Assembly: GCF_004342005.1 (NCBI RefSeq)
Contig: NZ_SMBX01000001.1
Span: 310,001 to 374,000 of the forward strand
DNA: 64,000 bases
Source of the DNA: Paracandidimonas soli
GTDB lineage: Bacteria > Pseudomonadota > Gammaproteobacteria > Burkholderiales > Burkholderiaceae_B
Direction of reading: 5' to 3'
Under the pieces are notes generated by a model. The model did no database searches and had not been told where the DNA came from. It saw only the letters and a list, made by a program, of their open reading frames with translations. A program made the translations under genes and the position numbers. This document shows, piece after piece, positions 1-9,128 of the stretch. The stretch's first letter is position 1. Every line of letters begins with the position of its first letter.

Positions 1-1
1 C

Positions 2-745
2 CGTTCGGCAGGCGATGGATACACGCTGATGGTGACCAGCTCCGCTGCCCATGGTGGCGCACCGGCTGTCTATCCCCGCGAGACGCTAGGCTACGATCCT
101 ATTGGGCAATTCACGCACATCGCGCTCATCAGCAGCGCGCCGATCGCACTGATCGTGAGGGCTGACTCGCCCTACAAAACGCTAGCCGACTTGGTCAAGG
201 ACAGGAAACAGTCCGGTAAGGCGGTGCTTTATGGATCTGGTGGAATTGGAGGTCTTGGGCACCTGAGCGGAGAGATGATGGGTCAACATCTCGGCTTGCG
301 CATGGAGCATGTGCCGTATCGGGGATCTGTGCCTGCCATGCAAGACTTGCTTGGGAACAGTAATCTGGATGCGATCAGTGATAATTTGTCTTCCCATATG
401 GGGCAAGTTCGCGCTGGCACCGTCCGTATTCTCGCGATGGCTTCGGAGAAACGATTCTCTGAGCTGCCTGATGTTCCGACCTTTGCCGAACAGGGGTATC
501 CGGGCGTCATCGCCACTTCCTGGTATGGATTCAGCGGAAGCGCCGGTATTCCGCCTGAAATCGTGGCTCGCCTCAACCAGGCCGTGAATACGTGGACCCA
601 GCAAGAGGATGTGCGAAAGTTCATCCTGGAAACGGCCATGACGCCTGAAGGCCGGATGTCCTCCGAAGAGTACACAAAGTTTGTTGAAAGCGAGATAGCA
701 AAGTGGACTGCCGTAGTCAAGGAGTCCGGGATTGAGGTGGAGTAG
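2..745 (+). CDS. Bug/TctC-family periplasmic solute-binding protein, 5' partial
   Basis: Partial gene running in from the left edge. The frame is open from base 2, and the first visible residues (RSAGDGYTL) match the AADGYTL segment about 90 residues into Bug proteins, so the signal peptide and N-lobe are outside the window. The visible part keeps the family pattern: a VPYRG motif, a stretch of GxVRILA type before LPDVPTFAEQGYPG, and a C-terminal helix. Bug proteins bind carboxylates or related small molecules in the periplasm for tripartite tricarboxylate transporters. No TctA/TctB membrane genes are visible here. It lies 95 bases upstream of an amino-acid-oxidase-like gene on the same strand, so the ligand may be an amino acid derivative; this is inference. 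Confidence 0.9.
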   Translation, partial: RSAGDGYTLMVTSSAAHGGAPAVYPRETLGYDPIGQFTHIALISSAPIALIVRADSPYKTLADLVKDRKQSGKAVLYGSGGIGGLGHLSGEMMGQHLGLRMEHVPYRGSVPAMQDLLGNSNLDAISDNLSSHMGQVRAGTVRILAMASEKRFSELPDVPTFAEQGYPGVIATSWYGFSGSAGIPPEIVARLNQAVNTWTQQEDVRKFILETAMTPEGRMSSEEYTKFVESEIAKWTAVVKESGIEVE

Positions 746-840
746 GGTCTGGCAGGTCAGCCAACCCTGGTTCCAGTCCACGGTGCCAGGAAACAGGCGC
801 CGCCCCGTCCTCGTTTGAATTCCTAAGGTCAAGAGTAGTC

Positions 841-2076
841 TTGAGTAAAACGGCATTGGTTCTCGGCGCCGGTATCGTCGGAACTTGTACTGCGATTCAT
901 CTGGCGCTTCGAGGGTATTCGGTCACGCTGTTGGACCGCAAGGCTCCGGGAAGCGAGACATCCTATGGGAATTCCGGGATCATCCAGCGCGAGGCTGTTG
1001 AACCTTACGGTTTCCCGCAGGATCTTCGGATCCTGCGGGAAGCGGCTTTCAAGATCGGGGCGCGGGTCAATTACCACTTTGATGCATTGCCCGGACTGGC
1101 GCCAGATCTCTTGCGCTATTGGTCGAACTCGCGGCCTGGGCGCCATGCAAGGCTCTCGAAGCATCATGCCAAACTGATCGAGTGCTGTCTGGATGAGCAC
1201 GAGCTGCTCATCGGTATGTCGGGCGCTGGCGACCTGGTGGGCCAGGATGGGTTTCGCTTCGTTTACCGGAGCCAGGCGACAATGGATAGCGCAATTGATC
1301 GCGCGCAGCGGCTCGCACGGGAATATGGTGTGTCCTATTCGATTCAAGACCGCCATGCCATTGCGCAGTTGGAGCCAGCCTTGAAGCGAGAAGTCGCAGG
1401 CGCGCTCCATTGGCTCGACCCCTGGCGAATCAAGAACCCTGGGGAACTGGTGTCTCGGTATGCGGAGTTGTTTCTCCGGCAAGGGGGCCACATTGTGCAG
1501 GGCGATGCGAACACTTTGCATGCCACGAGTATGGGTTGGGGTGTGGCATCGGATGCGGGCAGAGTCGATGCAGAGGCTGCCGTCATTGCTTTAGGGCCTT
1601 GGTCGGCTGAACTTGCGAGAAAATTCGGGTACGGCTTCCCCTTGCTGCCCATTCGCGGTTATCACCGTCATTACCTGGGTACGGGGCCGCAATTGCCCAT
1701 GGTGGATGCAGACGGTGGATATATGATCGCCCCGATGCAGCAAGGCTGGCGCATTACAACCGGCGCCGAGTTCGCCAGGCTCGAAGCGCCTTCGACGCCT
1801 GTGCAACTGACGCGCGCGGAAATCCTGGCGCGCGAGTTGTTTGAACTGCCCCAAGCGGTCGAGTCTGAACCCTGGAGAGGTGCACGCCCCTGCATGGTCG
1901 ATCTGCTTCCGGTTATGGGAGCTGCGACTCGCCATCGTGGTCTTTGGTTCAATTTCGGCCACGCGCATCAGGGTTTTACACTGGGGCCAGTCAGCGGTCG
2001 GCTAATCGCTGAACTGATGAGCGGATCGACTCCCTTGCTGGATCCAGCGCCTTACTCGCCGGCACGATTTTCGTAG
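841..2076 (+). CDS. FAD-dependent amino acid oxidase/dehydrogenase (DadA/DAO superfamily)
   Basis: A 411-residue flavoprotein. The N-terminus has the Rossmann dinucleotide motif GxGxxG (G9, G11, G14) followed by the acidic end of the second strand (LLDRK), and the C-terminus has the FAD-contacting GHAHQGFTLGP segment typical of DadA-like D-amino acid dehydrogenases and sarcosine/glycine oxidases. Length agrees with DadA. The family oxidises the C-N bond of an amino acid to an imine that hydrolyses to a 2-oxo acid. The start is a TTG at 841 with an AAGG-type site upstream. The convergent M20 peptidase gene begins 45 bases beyond its stop. Specific substrate cannot be read from the sequence. 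Confidence 0.85.
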   Translation: MSKTALVLGAGIVGTCTAIHLALRGYSVTLLDRKAPGSETSYGNSGIIQREAVEPYGFPQDLRILREAAFKIGARVNYHFDALPGLAPDLLRYWSNSRPGRHARLSKHHAKLIECCLDEHELLIGMSGAGDLVGQDGFRFVYRSQATMDSAIDRAQRLAREYGVSYSIQDRHAIAQLEPALKREVAGALHWLDPWRIKNPGELVSRYAELFLRQGGHIVQGDANTLHATSMGWGVASDAGRVDAEAAVIALGPWSAELARKFGYGFPLLPIRGYHRHYLGTGPQLPMVDADGGYMIAPMQQGWRITTGAEFARLEAPSTPVQLTRAEILARELFELPQAVESEPWRGARPCMVDLLPVMGAATRHRGLWFNFGHAHQGFTLGPVSGRLIAELMSGSTPLLDPAPYSPARFS

Positions 2077-2121
2077 ATAGGGTCGATGTCGTTCCGGTAG
2101 ATGGTGCTGGATGAGCTGAGT

Positions 2122-3300
2122 TCAGACAATCTGAGAATCTGTCGCGCCGTGTGCGTACTTCACGAGGCTGGCAAGCATGGCATCGCAGCGCCTGAGTTGC
2201 TCCACGGTGATGTACTCATCTGGCTTGTGTCCCTGGTCCATGCTGCCTGGACCGCAGATAACGGCGGGAATGCCTGCCTGGGTGAACAGCCCTCCCTCAG
2301 AACCGAAAGCCACGGTGCCAAAGTCGTTCGAGCGGCAGAGCCAGGCCAGCCATTGCGCGGCCTCGCCGTCGGCGAGGGTGGCCAAGGCCGGGTAAGCTGT
2401 CAACTGGCTCATGCGAATGCTGGTATCCGTGCTCACCGCTTGCATCTTCGGTTCCAGTTCTGTGGTCGCAAACGTTTGCAGTTCGTCCGCAACGAGCTGT
2501 GCATCGAAGTCAGGCAAAGCCCGCACCTCGAAGTCGAACTCGCACTCTGCCGGTACGATGTTGAGCGCGCTTCCACCTCGGATTACGCCGGTCTGCACCG
2601 TGGAAAAAGGAGGATCGAATCGTGCGTCGTGCCGGGTCGGATGCGCAAGTCGATCTCCTATCTCATTCAGTCGGCCAATGAGGCGCGCCGCATACTCGAT
2701 CGCATTGACGCCATTGGGCGCGTAGGCCGAATGACAGGCTGCGCCATGAATCTGGCATCGCATTGCAAGCTTGCCTTTGTGGCCAAGTATGGGCTTCAGT
2801 TCGGACGGCTCGCCAATCAGGCACAGACGTGGCCGGTTGGGGCGGCCTGCCAGGGCATTCAGCATAGGACGAACGCCGAGGCAGCCTAGCTCTTCATCGT
2901 AGGAGAAGGCCAAATGTACCGGCACGGTCAAGGGCCGGGCCAGCAGGCTGGGGACAATGGCCATGGCAGAGGCAATGAAGCCTTTCATGTCGGCCGTGCC
3001 TCGTCCGTAAAGACGACCATCCTTTTCCGTCAGGCAGAACGGATCCACGGTCCAGGCCTGTCCATCCACCGGCACCACATCGGTGTGGCCGGAGAGCACA
3101 ATTCCGCCGCGGTCGGTCGGGCCGATAGTGGCGAAAAGGCTGGCTTTCGTATGCTCGCTGTTGTAGAACAGTTCGCTCGTGACGCCGTACCCGTGCAGAT
3201 AGTCCCGGACGAATTCGATGAGTGCGAGATTGGAGTCGCGGCTGACGGTAGGGAAGCGGATGAGTTGCGCGAGCAGGTCTCGGCTTGATCGGTCACTCAT
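2122..3300 (-). CDS. M20 family metallopeptidase, ArgE/acetylornithine deacetylase-like
   Basis: Zinc amidohydrolase of the M20 family. With the start at 3300 the protein is 392 residues and shows the metal-ligand motifs in order: SGHTDVVPVDG (H72, D74), GRGTADMKG (D104) and SYDEELGC with the catalytic glutamate near 136, then a dimerisation domain and a C-terminal CGPGSMDQGHKPDEY segment with the last histidine ligand. These match ArgE-type N-acetylornithine deacetylases, which remove an acyl group from an N-acyl amino acid. An upstream in-frame ATG at 3315 exists, but a GGAG site sits nine bases before 3300. The start overlaps the end of the DUF1028 gene by eight bases, so the two are probably translationally coupled. 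Being in a catabolic unit, it more likely hydrolyses an N-acyl or N-carbamoyl intermediate than serves arginine synthesis. Confidence 0.85.
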   Translation of the reverse strand: MSDRSSRDLLAQLIRFPTVSRDSNLALIEFVRDYLHGYGVTSELFYNSEHTKASLFATIGPTDRGGIVLSGHTDVVPVDGQAWTVDPFCLTEKDGRLYGRGTADMKGFIASAMAIVPSLLARPLTVPVHLAFSYDEELGCLGVRPMLNALAGRPNRPRLCLIGEPSELKPILGHKGKLAMRCQIHGAACHSAYAPNGVNAIEYAARLIGRLNEIGDRLAHPTRHDARFDPPFSTVQTGVIRGGSALNIVPAECEFDFEVRALPDFDAQLVADELQTFATTELEPKMQAVSTDTSIRMSQLTAYPALATLADGEAAQWLAWLCRSNDFGTVAFGSEGGLFTQAGIPAVICGPGSMDQGHKPDEYITVEQLRRCDAMLASLVKYAHGATDSQIV

Positions 3301-3970
3301 CGCCGGGGACTCCATAGCTGGGCGCTGCTGTGGGGTCCAGCGCGCGCGTCAGGTAGTCCTGCATTTGCGGCCGGTAAGCCTCCCATAGTTCGGCAAGCTC
3401 CAGAACCGGATCGTGTTCGGTCCAGTCCACCCTCAGGTCGACGATGGGCCACTGCACGTCGCCTGCGATCTTCAGCGCTGCCGAGTGCACAGGGCCTGCC
3501 TCGCCGCCGGCCCGCATAGCAGCCATCATGGCAGCCAGCAGGCGGTCTGCGAGCGGGCCTGGGCTTGCTTCGAATGTCGCCACCATGTCCTGAATGACCT
3601 GCGGACTTGCAAGGAGATTGCCCGCAGCCACGCACTGATCACCTGCAACGGCGTGATGCTGGCCGAGCGCTTCGCGTCCGGTAAACAGGGCGGTGCGGCC
3701 ACGGTTGTCGATCACGGTCACCTGGCGGTATTCATGAAATATATCGCTTGCGCAGACGCGTTCCAGTGCGGTGGCTGGGTCGAGTTGCTGCTGCTCCAGC
3801 AGATCCAGCGCCAGAAGACCCAGCGAAGGCAAGGTGATGTTCTGGGTCGAGACCGCTCCCACGCGAGAGCGCGCCCACGGGCAACGCGCGCCCACGGCAA
3901 TACTGGATGAACTGATGGCGATGCCAAGCTGCCCGGTCATGTGGCACCTGCCAACAATGGAAAATGTCAC
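3293..3970 (-). CDS. DUF1028 family protein (putative Ntn-hydrolase-fold)
   Basis: A 225-residue protein that starts with the TFSIVGR segment and continues with the GQLGIAISSSSIAVG and STQN motifs characteristic of DUF1028. The family is thought to have an N-terminal nucleophile hydrolase-like fold, but its reaction is unknown. The start is GTG at 3970, well supported by a strong AAGGAGGAG site. It is the third gene of a four-gene minus-strand unit (flavoprotein, RidA-like, DUF1028, M20 peptidase), and its stop overlaps the peptidase start. The neighbourhood points to amide or cyclic-amide breakdown; that is inference only. Confidence 0.8.
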   Translation of the reverse strand: MTFSIVGRCHMTGQLGIAISSSSIAVGARCPWARSRVGAVSTQNITLPSLGLLALDLLEQQQLDPATALERVCASDIFHEYRQVTVIDNRGRTALFTGREALGQHHAVAGDQCVAAGNLLASPQVIQDMVATFEASPGPLADRLLAAMMAAMRAGGEAGPVHSAALKIAGDVQWPIVDLRVDWTEHDPVLELAELWEAYRPQMQDYLTRALDPTAAPSYGVPGDE

Positions 3971-3980
3971 AGTCTCCTCC

Positions 3981-4412
3981 TTAAGCGTTCGACACAGCCC
4001 AGTCGTCAGGCACCACAGCTATGACGTCTATTTCCATCAACCATTGTGGCTGCCCCAACGCTGAGACGACCAGCCCGGTCGAGATCGGAAACACGCCACG
4101 CAGCCATTTCCCGACGACTTGGTAGACAGGTTCCCGGTAACGCGGATCAATGATGTAGGTGGTGGTTTTGACTATATGCGAAAGATCGCTGCCTGCTTCT
4201 TCCAGAAGCTGCTTTACGTTCTTCATGGCCTGCTCAGCTTGTGCTGCAGGGTCTCCCAGACCAACGAGCTGTCCTTCGAAGTCCGTGCCGACCTGACCGC
4301 GCACGTATACGGTATTTCCTGCGCGAACAGCCTGGCACAGATCATTATCCAGACTCTGGTTCGGGTAGGTTGACTTGGTGTTGAACATGCGGATGCGGGT
4401 ATGCGTCGGCAT
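3981..4412 (-). CDS. RidA/YjgF/Rid family protein, non-canonical active site
   Basis: A 143-residue member of the Rid superfamily. An in-frame ATG at 4412 is preceded by AGGAG at good spacing, and the much longer open frame upstream is a shadow of the neighbouring flavoprotein gene. Canonical RidA enzymes hydrolyse reactive enamines and imines and have an arginine in a PARST/PARTS segment near residue 105. Here the equivalent strand reads ISTGLVVSAL and carries no arginine, so it probably belongs to one of the Rid subgroups with a different activity. It lies 10 bases before the DUF1028 gene. A second, canonical RidA is encoded at 8676-9053, so the region carries two different Rid proteins. 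Confidence 0.85.
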   Translation of the reverse strand: MPTHTRIRMFNTKSTYPNQSLDNDLCQAVRAGNTVYVRGQVGTDFEGQLVGLGDPAAQAEQAMKNVKQLLEEAGSDLSHIVKTTTYIIDPRYREPVYQVVGKWLRGVFPISTGLVVSALGQPQWLMEIDVIAVVPDDWAVSNA

Positions 4413-4449
4413 CGAAAACTCCTGCGGTGGAGGAATATAGAAGACGGGG

Positions 4450-5718
4450 TCATTGTCCTTGGACAGTTTTCCGATAGGCAAGGTATTTGCGCTGGGTGGC
4501 GATGTGGTCGGCGATGTACTTGGCATCGTGCCAAACTCCCCAGATGAATGATGAGCCGCGCCGCGACAGCCATGGCAAGCCAAGAAAGTAGATGCCGGGC
4601 TCGGACGAGACTCCTCGCTGGTGCTGAGGTTTTCCCTTGTCGTCAAAGGTGTCGACGTGCAGCCAGCCGTAATCAGTGGCATAGCCTGTGGCCCAGATGA
4701 TCGTGGAAATGCCGCTTTCCGCTAGGTCCAAGGACAGTATGGGCCGTACGATGCACTCTGGGTCGGGTAGCATCTCCCGGGCAGACGGTTCCTCGGGGAG
4801 ATCTACGCCAGTGCGCGCCACGTATGCGTCGGCAGCGTCCAGCAGGGCCAGATAAGAGTCGTCGCCGCGCTCGACGTTGGTGGCGAGGTCTTTGTGGAAA
4901 TGCACACGCCCGTTGTCGAACGACTTTGTGAGACCAACCAGCACGATGCCTTGATGCGCGAGCCGGCGGAAGTCGATCGTTTCACCGCCATGAGCGCCAC
5001 TGACTGCGATGGTGACATGCTCACGGCCGAGTGGAGGCGCAGCCTTGTCCCACTCGCCCAGCACACCGAGCCACCAGCAGAAATCCCGATCACGGTAACT
5101 GCGCGGTGGGCGCTCGTGCGGACCCACCGAAAGGTGAACCTGGCGGCCGGCACGTTGCAGTTCGTCTGCAATTTGCACGCCTGAGGAGCCAGCCCCTATA
5201 ACCAGCACGCCACCAGGAGGCAATTGCTGCGGGTTGCGGTAATCCGCCGAATGTATCTGTGTGACTCTGGCGTCCTGCGGCACAATGGGCGGTACCACGG
5301 GGCGCTGGAACGCTCCTGTGGCGACCACCACTCGCTCCGCCTGTACAAGGCCATTGGAGGTCTGGACAGCAAAGCCTGGTTTGCCTTGGTTGCGCTCTAC
5401 GCTCAGGACCTCGACCCCGACATGGATCGGCGCTTCGAATGTCTTCGCGTAGTCCTCGAAGTAGTCGGCGACGCGGTCTTTGCAGGCAAAGGTGTTGGGG
5501 TCCAGACCGTTAAATTCCAGGTTTGGGAAGCGGTCATGCCAGGCTGGGCCGTTGGCGACCAGGGAGTCCCAGCGTCCGCTGCGCCACCGTTCGGCAATGC
5601 GGTCCCGCTCAAGAACAATGTGAGGCACACCCTGTTGGGTAAGATGTTCACTCATGGCGATGCCAGCCTGGCCAGCGCCGACAACTAATGTGTCAATGAC
5701 AATTTGATCGAGAGACAT
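4450..5718 (-). CDS. FMO-like FAD/NAD(P)H-dependent monooxygenase
   Basis: A 422-residue flavoprotein with two dinucleotide-binding motifs: GAGQAG near residue 14 for FAD and GAGSSG near residue 174 for NAD(P)H. It also has a WRSGRWDSL segment, an ATG motif after VVVATGAF and a second IIWATGYATDYGWL motif near the C-terminus. This arrangement is typical of bacterial flavin-containing monooxygenases of the CzcO/YUCCA-like type, which oxygenate N, S or carbonyl groups. It is the first gene of the minus-strand unit, 37 bases ahead of the Rid gene, and is divergent from the class V transaminase. The start ATG at 5718 fits the usual N-terminus (about ten residues before the first glycine motif). 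Substrate unknown. Confidence 0.85.
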   Translation of the reverse strand: MSLDQIVIDTLVVGAGQAGIAMSEHLTQQGVPHIVLERDRIAERWRSGRWDSLVANGPAWHDRFPNLEFNGLDPNTFACKDRVADYFEDYAKTFEAPIHVGVEVLSVERNQGKPGFAVQTSNGLVQAERVVVATGAFQRPVVPPIVPQDARVTQIHSADYRNPQQLPPGGVLVIGAGSSGVQIADELQRAGRQVHLSVGPHERPPRSYRDRDFCWWLGVLGEWDKAAPPLGREHVTIAVSGAHGGETIDFRRLAHQGIVLVGLTKSFDNGRVHFHKDLATNVERGDDSYLALLDAADAYVARTGVDLPEEPSAREMLPDPECIVRPILSLDLAESGISTIIWATGYATDYGWLHVDTFDDKGKPQHQRGVSSEPGIYFLGLPWLSRRGSSFIWGVWHDAKYIADHIATQRKYLAYRKTVQGQ

Positions 5719-6210
5719 AAAGACAAAAATGGGAGTAGGTGAAGAAAGGAAGGCCTTGGAGTTGCTGATTCCTTGGCATCTGAAGCCGTGGCTCTGCTCG
5801 TATCGGGATCATGTGTCTGTGAACAGCGGGCAGTTTGGTGCAAATTAGACAATGGATTCCAGAAGGGCTGGATCGCTTTTATTGATGGGGTAGTTTGGAA
5901 AACGCTAGGCAGCCGACGGGGAGGATGCGACAAAATGCATAGCGGAATCTGCATCAAGACGTAATGTTGCCGTTCGTGAGGTGTCGCCACCTTTGTTCTG
6001 AAAGTGGGTTGGGTCGGAAGCGGTTTCACTCCAGAAACAGGGCTTGCACGGATAGGAGGGCGACAGTACCGTCTTGAAATGAAAACCCGGAATGCCGCCC
6101 GCCGTTGACAGGTGCAATTGCTTGGCGGGAACTCAACAACCCAGCTTGCCATGTGATCACTGCTGCGCAAACCACTACTGGCAGGCAAAAATTATCTGAA
6201 GTTGAATGCG
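5719..6210. promoter_or_regulatory. Intergenic control region between two divergent catabolic units
   Basis: About 490 bases with no credible gene; the short open frames have no family features. It is relatively AT-rich and must hold the promoters for the minus-strand flavoprotein unit and the plus-strand transaminase unit. The LysR regulator at 10637-11635 is the obvious candidate to act here, but no clear T-N11-A palindrome could be singled out by eye. Confidence 0.5.
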
Positions 6211-7392
6211 ATGAGCTATGAAGACTTGTTGTTCCAAAATCCCGGACCCACGAATATTCCATCCCGGGTTCTGGATGCAATGCGGCGGCCGATCATGGAT
6301 TACAGGAGCGATGCTTTTCGCGAAATTTTCCTGGATTGCCAGAACGGCATCGCCAAGGTGCTTCGCAGTAGCGGGCCGGTGGTCATTTATCCCACGACGG
6401 GGCACGGCGCCTGGGAAGCGGCGCTTGTGAATGTGTTTTCGCCAGGTGACCGGATTCTGGTGCTGGACATGGGTTTCTTCAGCCGGGGGTGGGCGGATTA
6501 CGCGCGCCGTTTCGGGTTGGACGTGCAAATTCTGCAGGGGAATGGCTCGGAGGGGATCAACTACGACGAATTGTTTCGGCTGATCGATGGCGATACCGGG
6601 CCGCGCCGTTTTGCCGGCGTCTTGGTGACCCAATGCGAGACGGCGACCGGAGCGATGGCGGACTGCGCCCGTGTTCGAGAGGTGCTTAACGCCGCCGGGC
6701 ATCCCGCTCTGTTGCTGGTGGATGTCATCTCGTCGCTGGCTTGCGCAGATTTCAGAATGGACGACTGGCAAGTCGATGTGGCGGCCGGAGCCTCTCAGAA
6801 AGGGTTGATGATGGCAACTGGCCTGTGCTTTACGGGGCTTAGCGAAAAAGCCTTGGCGGCATCAGAAAAAGCCACGTTGCCGCGCGCCTTCTGGGATTGG
6901 GGGAAGGCGCTCATGGGAGGGCGTATCCAGGTCAATCCTCCTGGGACTGCGCCTGTGCAGATGTTCTATGGTCTGCATGAGTCTCTTGCCATGCTCTTCG
7001 AAGAGGGGCTGGACTCAGTGCTCATGCGGCATGAAAGAACGGCTCGCGCCGTGCGAGCAGCCGTGGCTCGGTGGGGAAACGAAGGGGAAGTCGAGCTGTT
7101 CGTCGAAGAGTCCATTGCCTCCCCCTCAGTCACCGCAGTGCGGATGAAAAGTGGAAAAGGCGCCGAAGCGATACGCTCAATTGCGCTGCAGGAATATAAG
7201 GTTCAGGTGGGTGCAGGACTTGGTGAACTCCATGACAAACAGTTCCGCATTGGCCATATGGGGCGACTCAGCGCGGCGCAGGCCATTGGCGCCTTGGCAG
7301 GCCTGGAAATGGCGATGCGCTCTCATGGCTTGAGGCTTGGTGAGGGTGCAATAAACGCTGCCATGTCCGAGCTGCAGCATGCAGCGAACTAA
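6211..7392 (+). CDS. Class V PLP aminotransferase (serine/alanine-glyoxylate aminotransferase-like)
   Basis: A class V fold-type I PLP enzyme of 393 residues from the ATG at 6211; a TTG nine bases earlier is less likely. It opens with the FQNPGPTNIP segment diagnostic of alanine-glyoxylate/serine-glyoxylate aminotransferases and contains YPTTGHGAWEAAL for phosphate binding, a LLVDVISSL segment with the PLP-contacting aspartate, and the Schiff-base lysine in AGASQKGLM at about residue 197. The family moves an amino group to glyoxylate or pyruvate. It heads a plus-strand unit with the PatB-like enzyme, RidA and the FAD oxidase. Confidence 0.88.
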   Translation: MSYEDLLFQNPGPTNIPSRVLDAMRRPIMDYRSDAFREIFLDCQNGIAKVLRSSGPVVIYPTTGHGAWEAALVNVFSPGDRILVLDMGFFSRGWADYARRFGLDVQILQGNGSEGINYDELFRLIDGDTGPRRFAGVLVTQCETATGAMADCARVREVLNAAGHPALLLVDVISSLACADFRMDDWQVDVAAGASQKGLMMATGLCFTGLSEKALAASEKATLPRAFWDWGKALMGGRIQVNPPGTAPVQMFYGLHESLAMLFEEGLDSVLMRHERTARAVRAAVARWGNEGEVELFVEESIASPSVTAVRMKSGKGAEAIRSIALQEYKVQVGAGLGELHDKQFRIGHMGRLSAAQAIGALAGLEMAMRSHGLRLGEGAINAAMSELQHAAN

Positions 7393-7418
7393 CTAACCGT
7401 GCGATAGGAGGCATGGTA

Positions 7419-8654
7419 ATGGGTGTCGACATTGAGAAAAAGGCATTTGGCTTTGACGAGCCGCTGGATCGCAGCAGGCTCAATACAGTCAAATGGGAGT
7501 TCGAACGGGAAAGGCTCGGCGATGACGGTATTTTGTCCTTTGGAACGGCGGACATGGACTTTCGCTCTCCGCCCAAAGTGCTGGCGGCATTGCAAGGCGT
7601 GGTCGCATCCGGTCATCTGGGTTACCCGCATAAATCTGCGTCCTATTATGACGCTATCGTCGGGTTCTACTCTCGCCGGTTCGGCTGGCGTATAGCACCA
7701 GAGTGGATCCGCTTCGACGTCGGAGTCTACGCCTCGATGGGCGCGCTGATTGACCAACTGACGGTTCCGGGTGATGAGGTCATCTATCAGACTCCTGTGC
7801 ACAAGGTTTTCAGGGAGGTCGTTGAATATGCAGGCCGAGTGCCGGTCACAGTGCCGCTTGTTCAGGTGAGTGGCCAGTATCAAATGGATTTCACTGCATT
7901 GCGTCGTGCGATCACCGACAAGACGAAAATGCTTCTGCTCTGCAATCCGCATAATCCTGTCGGTCGGTCCTGGACACATGACGAGCTTCGTCAAGTCAGT
8001 GAAATATGTTCCGAACGAGGTGTCATTGTGGTGTCGGACGAAGTGTATTGCGGGCTGATATTCCCCGGGAAGACGTTTGTGCCCTTCGGCTCGGTTTCCC
8101 CGGAGGCCTCCAGGAATTCCATCACTTTGTTCTCCGCAAGCAAGTCTTTCAATCTTACGGGCTTGAAGCATTCGATCGTAATTACCGAAAACCCGGCTTT
8201 CAGGGCAGCGTTTGAACGAGCCCTGAAAAAGGGTGATCTGCAGTATGGCGGATCCGTCTTTGGGCAGGTGGCGAGTGAGGTAGCCCTTCGGGATTGCGAT
8301 GATTGGTCCAGCGAGCTGATGAAATACGTCGCGGAAAACCTCGTCTACCTTAAGGAGTTCGTCAGTGCATCCATGCCTCTTGTGACCGTCAATTCGCCTG
8401 AAGCGACCTATCTGGCATGGCTGGACTTTTCCAACTACAAGATATCTCCTGAACAGCTTCAGTCCTTGATGGAACAGGAGGCTCGAGTGATCTTGACGCA
8501 CGGCTACACGATGGGTGAAGGTGGAAGCGGACACGTGAGACTGAACCTGGCTACGCAGCGAGTCGTCCTTGAGAGCGGCCTGCGGCGCATCGCGCAGGCT
8601 CTCCAGGCTTGGCAACACAATTCGCGCACTAGCGTGGTGAATCCAGACAACTGA
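7419..8654 (+). CDS. MalY/PatB-type PLP enzyme (aminotransferase or C-S lyase)
   Basis: A class I/II fold-type I PLP enzyme of 411 residues. The N-terminal TVKWEFERE and PLSFGTADMDF-like segments are characteristic of the MalY/PatB group. LLCNPHNPVGRSW is the conserved substrate-binding loop, VVSDEVYCGL carries the PLP aspartate (about residue 207), and SASKSFNLTGLK carries the catalytic lysine (about 242). Members act as cystathionine beta-lyases or as aminotransferases, and sequence alone does not decide. An AGGAG site is placed correctly for the ATG at 7419 and too close for the ATG at 7413. It lies 26 bases after the class V transaminase. Confidence 0.85.
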   Translation: MGVDIEKKAFGFDEPLDRSRLNTVKWEFERERLGDDGILSFGTADMDFRSPPKVLAALQGVVASGHLGYPHKSASYYDAIVGFYSRRFGWRIAPEWIRFDVGVYASMGALIDQLTVPGDEVIYQTPVHKVFREVVEYAGRVPVTVPLVQVSGQYQMDFTALRRAITDKTKMLLLCNPHNPVGRSWTHDELRQVSEICSERGVIVVSDEVYCGLIFPGKTFVPFGSVSPEASRNSITLFSASKSFNLTGLKHSIVITENPAFRAAFERALKKGDLQYGGSVFGQVASEVALRDCDDWSSELMKYVAENLVYLKEFVSASMPLVTVNSPEATYLAWLDFSNYKISPEQLQSLMEQEARVILTHGYTMGEGGSGHVRLNLATQRVVLESGLRRIAQALQAWQHNSRTSVVNPDN

Positions 8655-8675
8655 TCTTCAATGCAGGAAAACAAG

Positions 8676-9053
8676 ATGAAAGCAATCGTCAGCACATCGG
8701 CGCCAGGCGCCATCGGGCCCTATTCACAGGCCATCCTATGCGGCGGCTTCCTGTTCGTGTCGGGGCAGTTGCCCATTGACCCACAATCTGGAAACCTTGT
8801 GTCATCCGACATTGCTGAGCAGACGGATCAGGTTCTGGCGAACATACGAGCGATCGCTGTTGCGGCCGGGACAGATACTGGAAAAACCGTAAAGACAACA
8901 ATTTTCCTGACCGATCTTGGCAGCTTTCAGGCTGTCAACGAGCGCTATGCCAAATTCTTTCAGGAACCCTTTCCTGCGCGATCGACGTTCCAGGTCGCTG
9001 CATTGCCCAAAGGCGCAAAAATCGAGATAGAGGCCATTATCGGTATGGGCTGA
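8676..9053 (+). CDS. ridA: RidA-type enamine/imine deaminase, canonical
   Basis: A 125-residue Rid protein with the full canonical signature: GPYSQAI near the N-terminus, LFVSGQLPIDP, and the active-site arginine (about R102) in PARSTFQVAALPKGAKIEIEAI. RidA hydrolyses the unstable 2-aminoacrylate-type enamines and imines released by PLP enzymes and amino acid oxidases, which fits its place directly after two PLP enzymes and before a flavin oxidase. The ATG at 8676 is favoured over 8661 because an AGGAAA site lies just upstream of it. It may serve this pathway specifically rather than general metabolism. Confidence 0.9.
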   Translation: MKAIVSTSAPGAIGPYSQAILCGGFLFVSGQLPIDPQSGNLVSSDIAEQTDQVLANIRAIAVAAGTDTGKTVKTTIFLTDLGSFQAVNERYAKFFQEPFPARSTFQVAALPKGAKIEIEAIIGMG

Positions 9054-9128
9054 GTCCTGTACGGCTATTGATGCAATGGCCGTATTGCGACCCAACCGGC
9101 ACGGAATTGATTGGAAGGCAGGAAAGGC

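Noticed and set aside
2101-2889. Plus-strand open frame of 262 codons opposite the M20 peptidase
   Set aside because: No motif; the peptidase on the other strand has all metal ligands.
5773-6188. Short open frames in the intergenic region ahead of the transaminase
   Set aside because: No Shine-Dalgarno sites, no motif, unusual composition; treated as control region.
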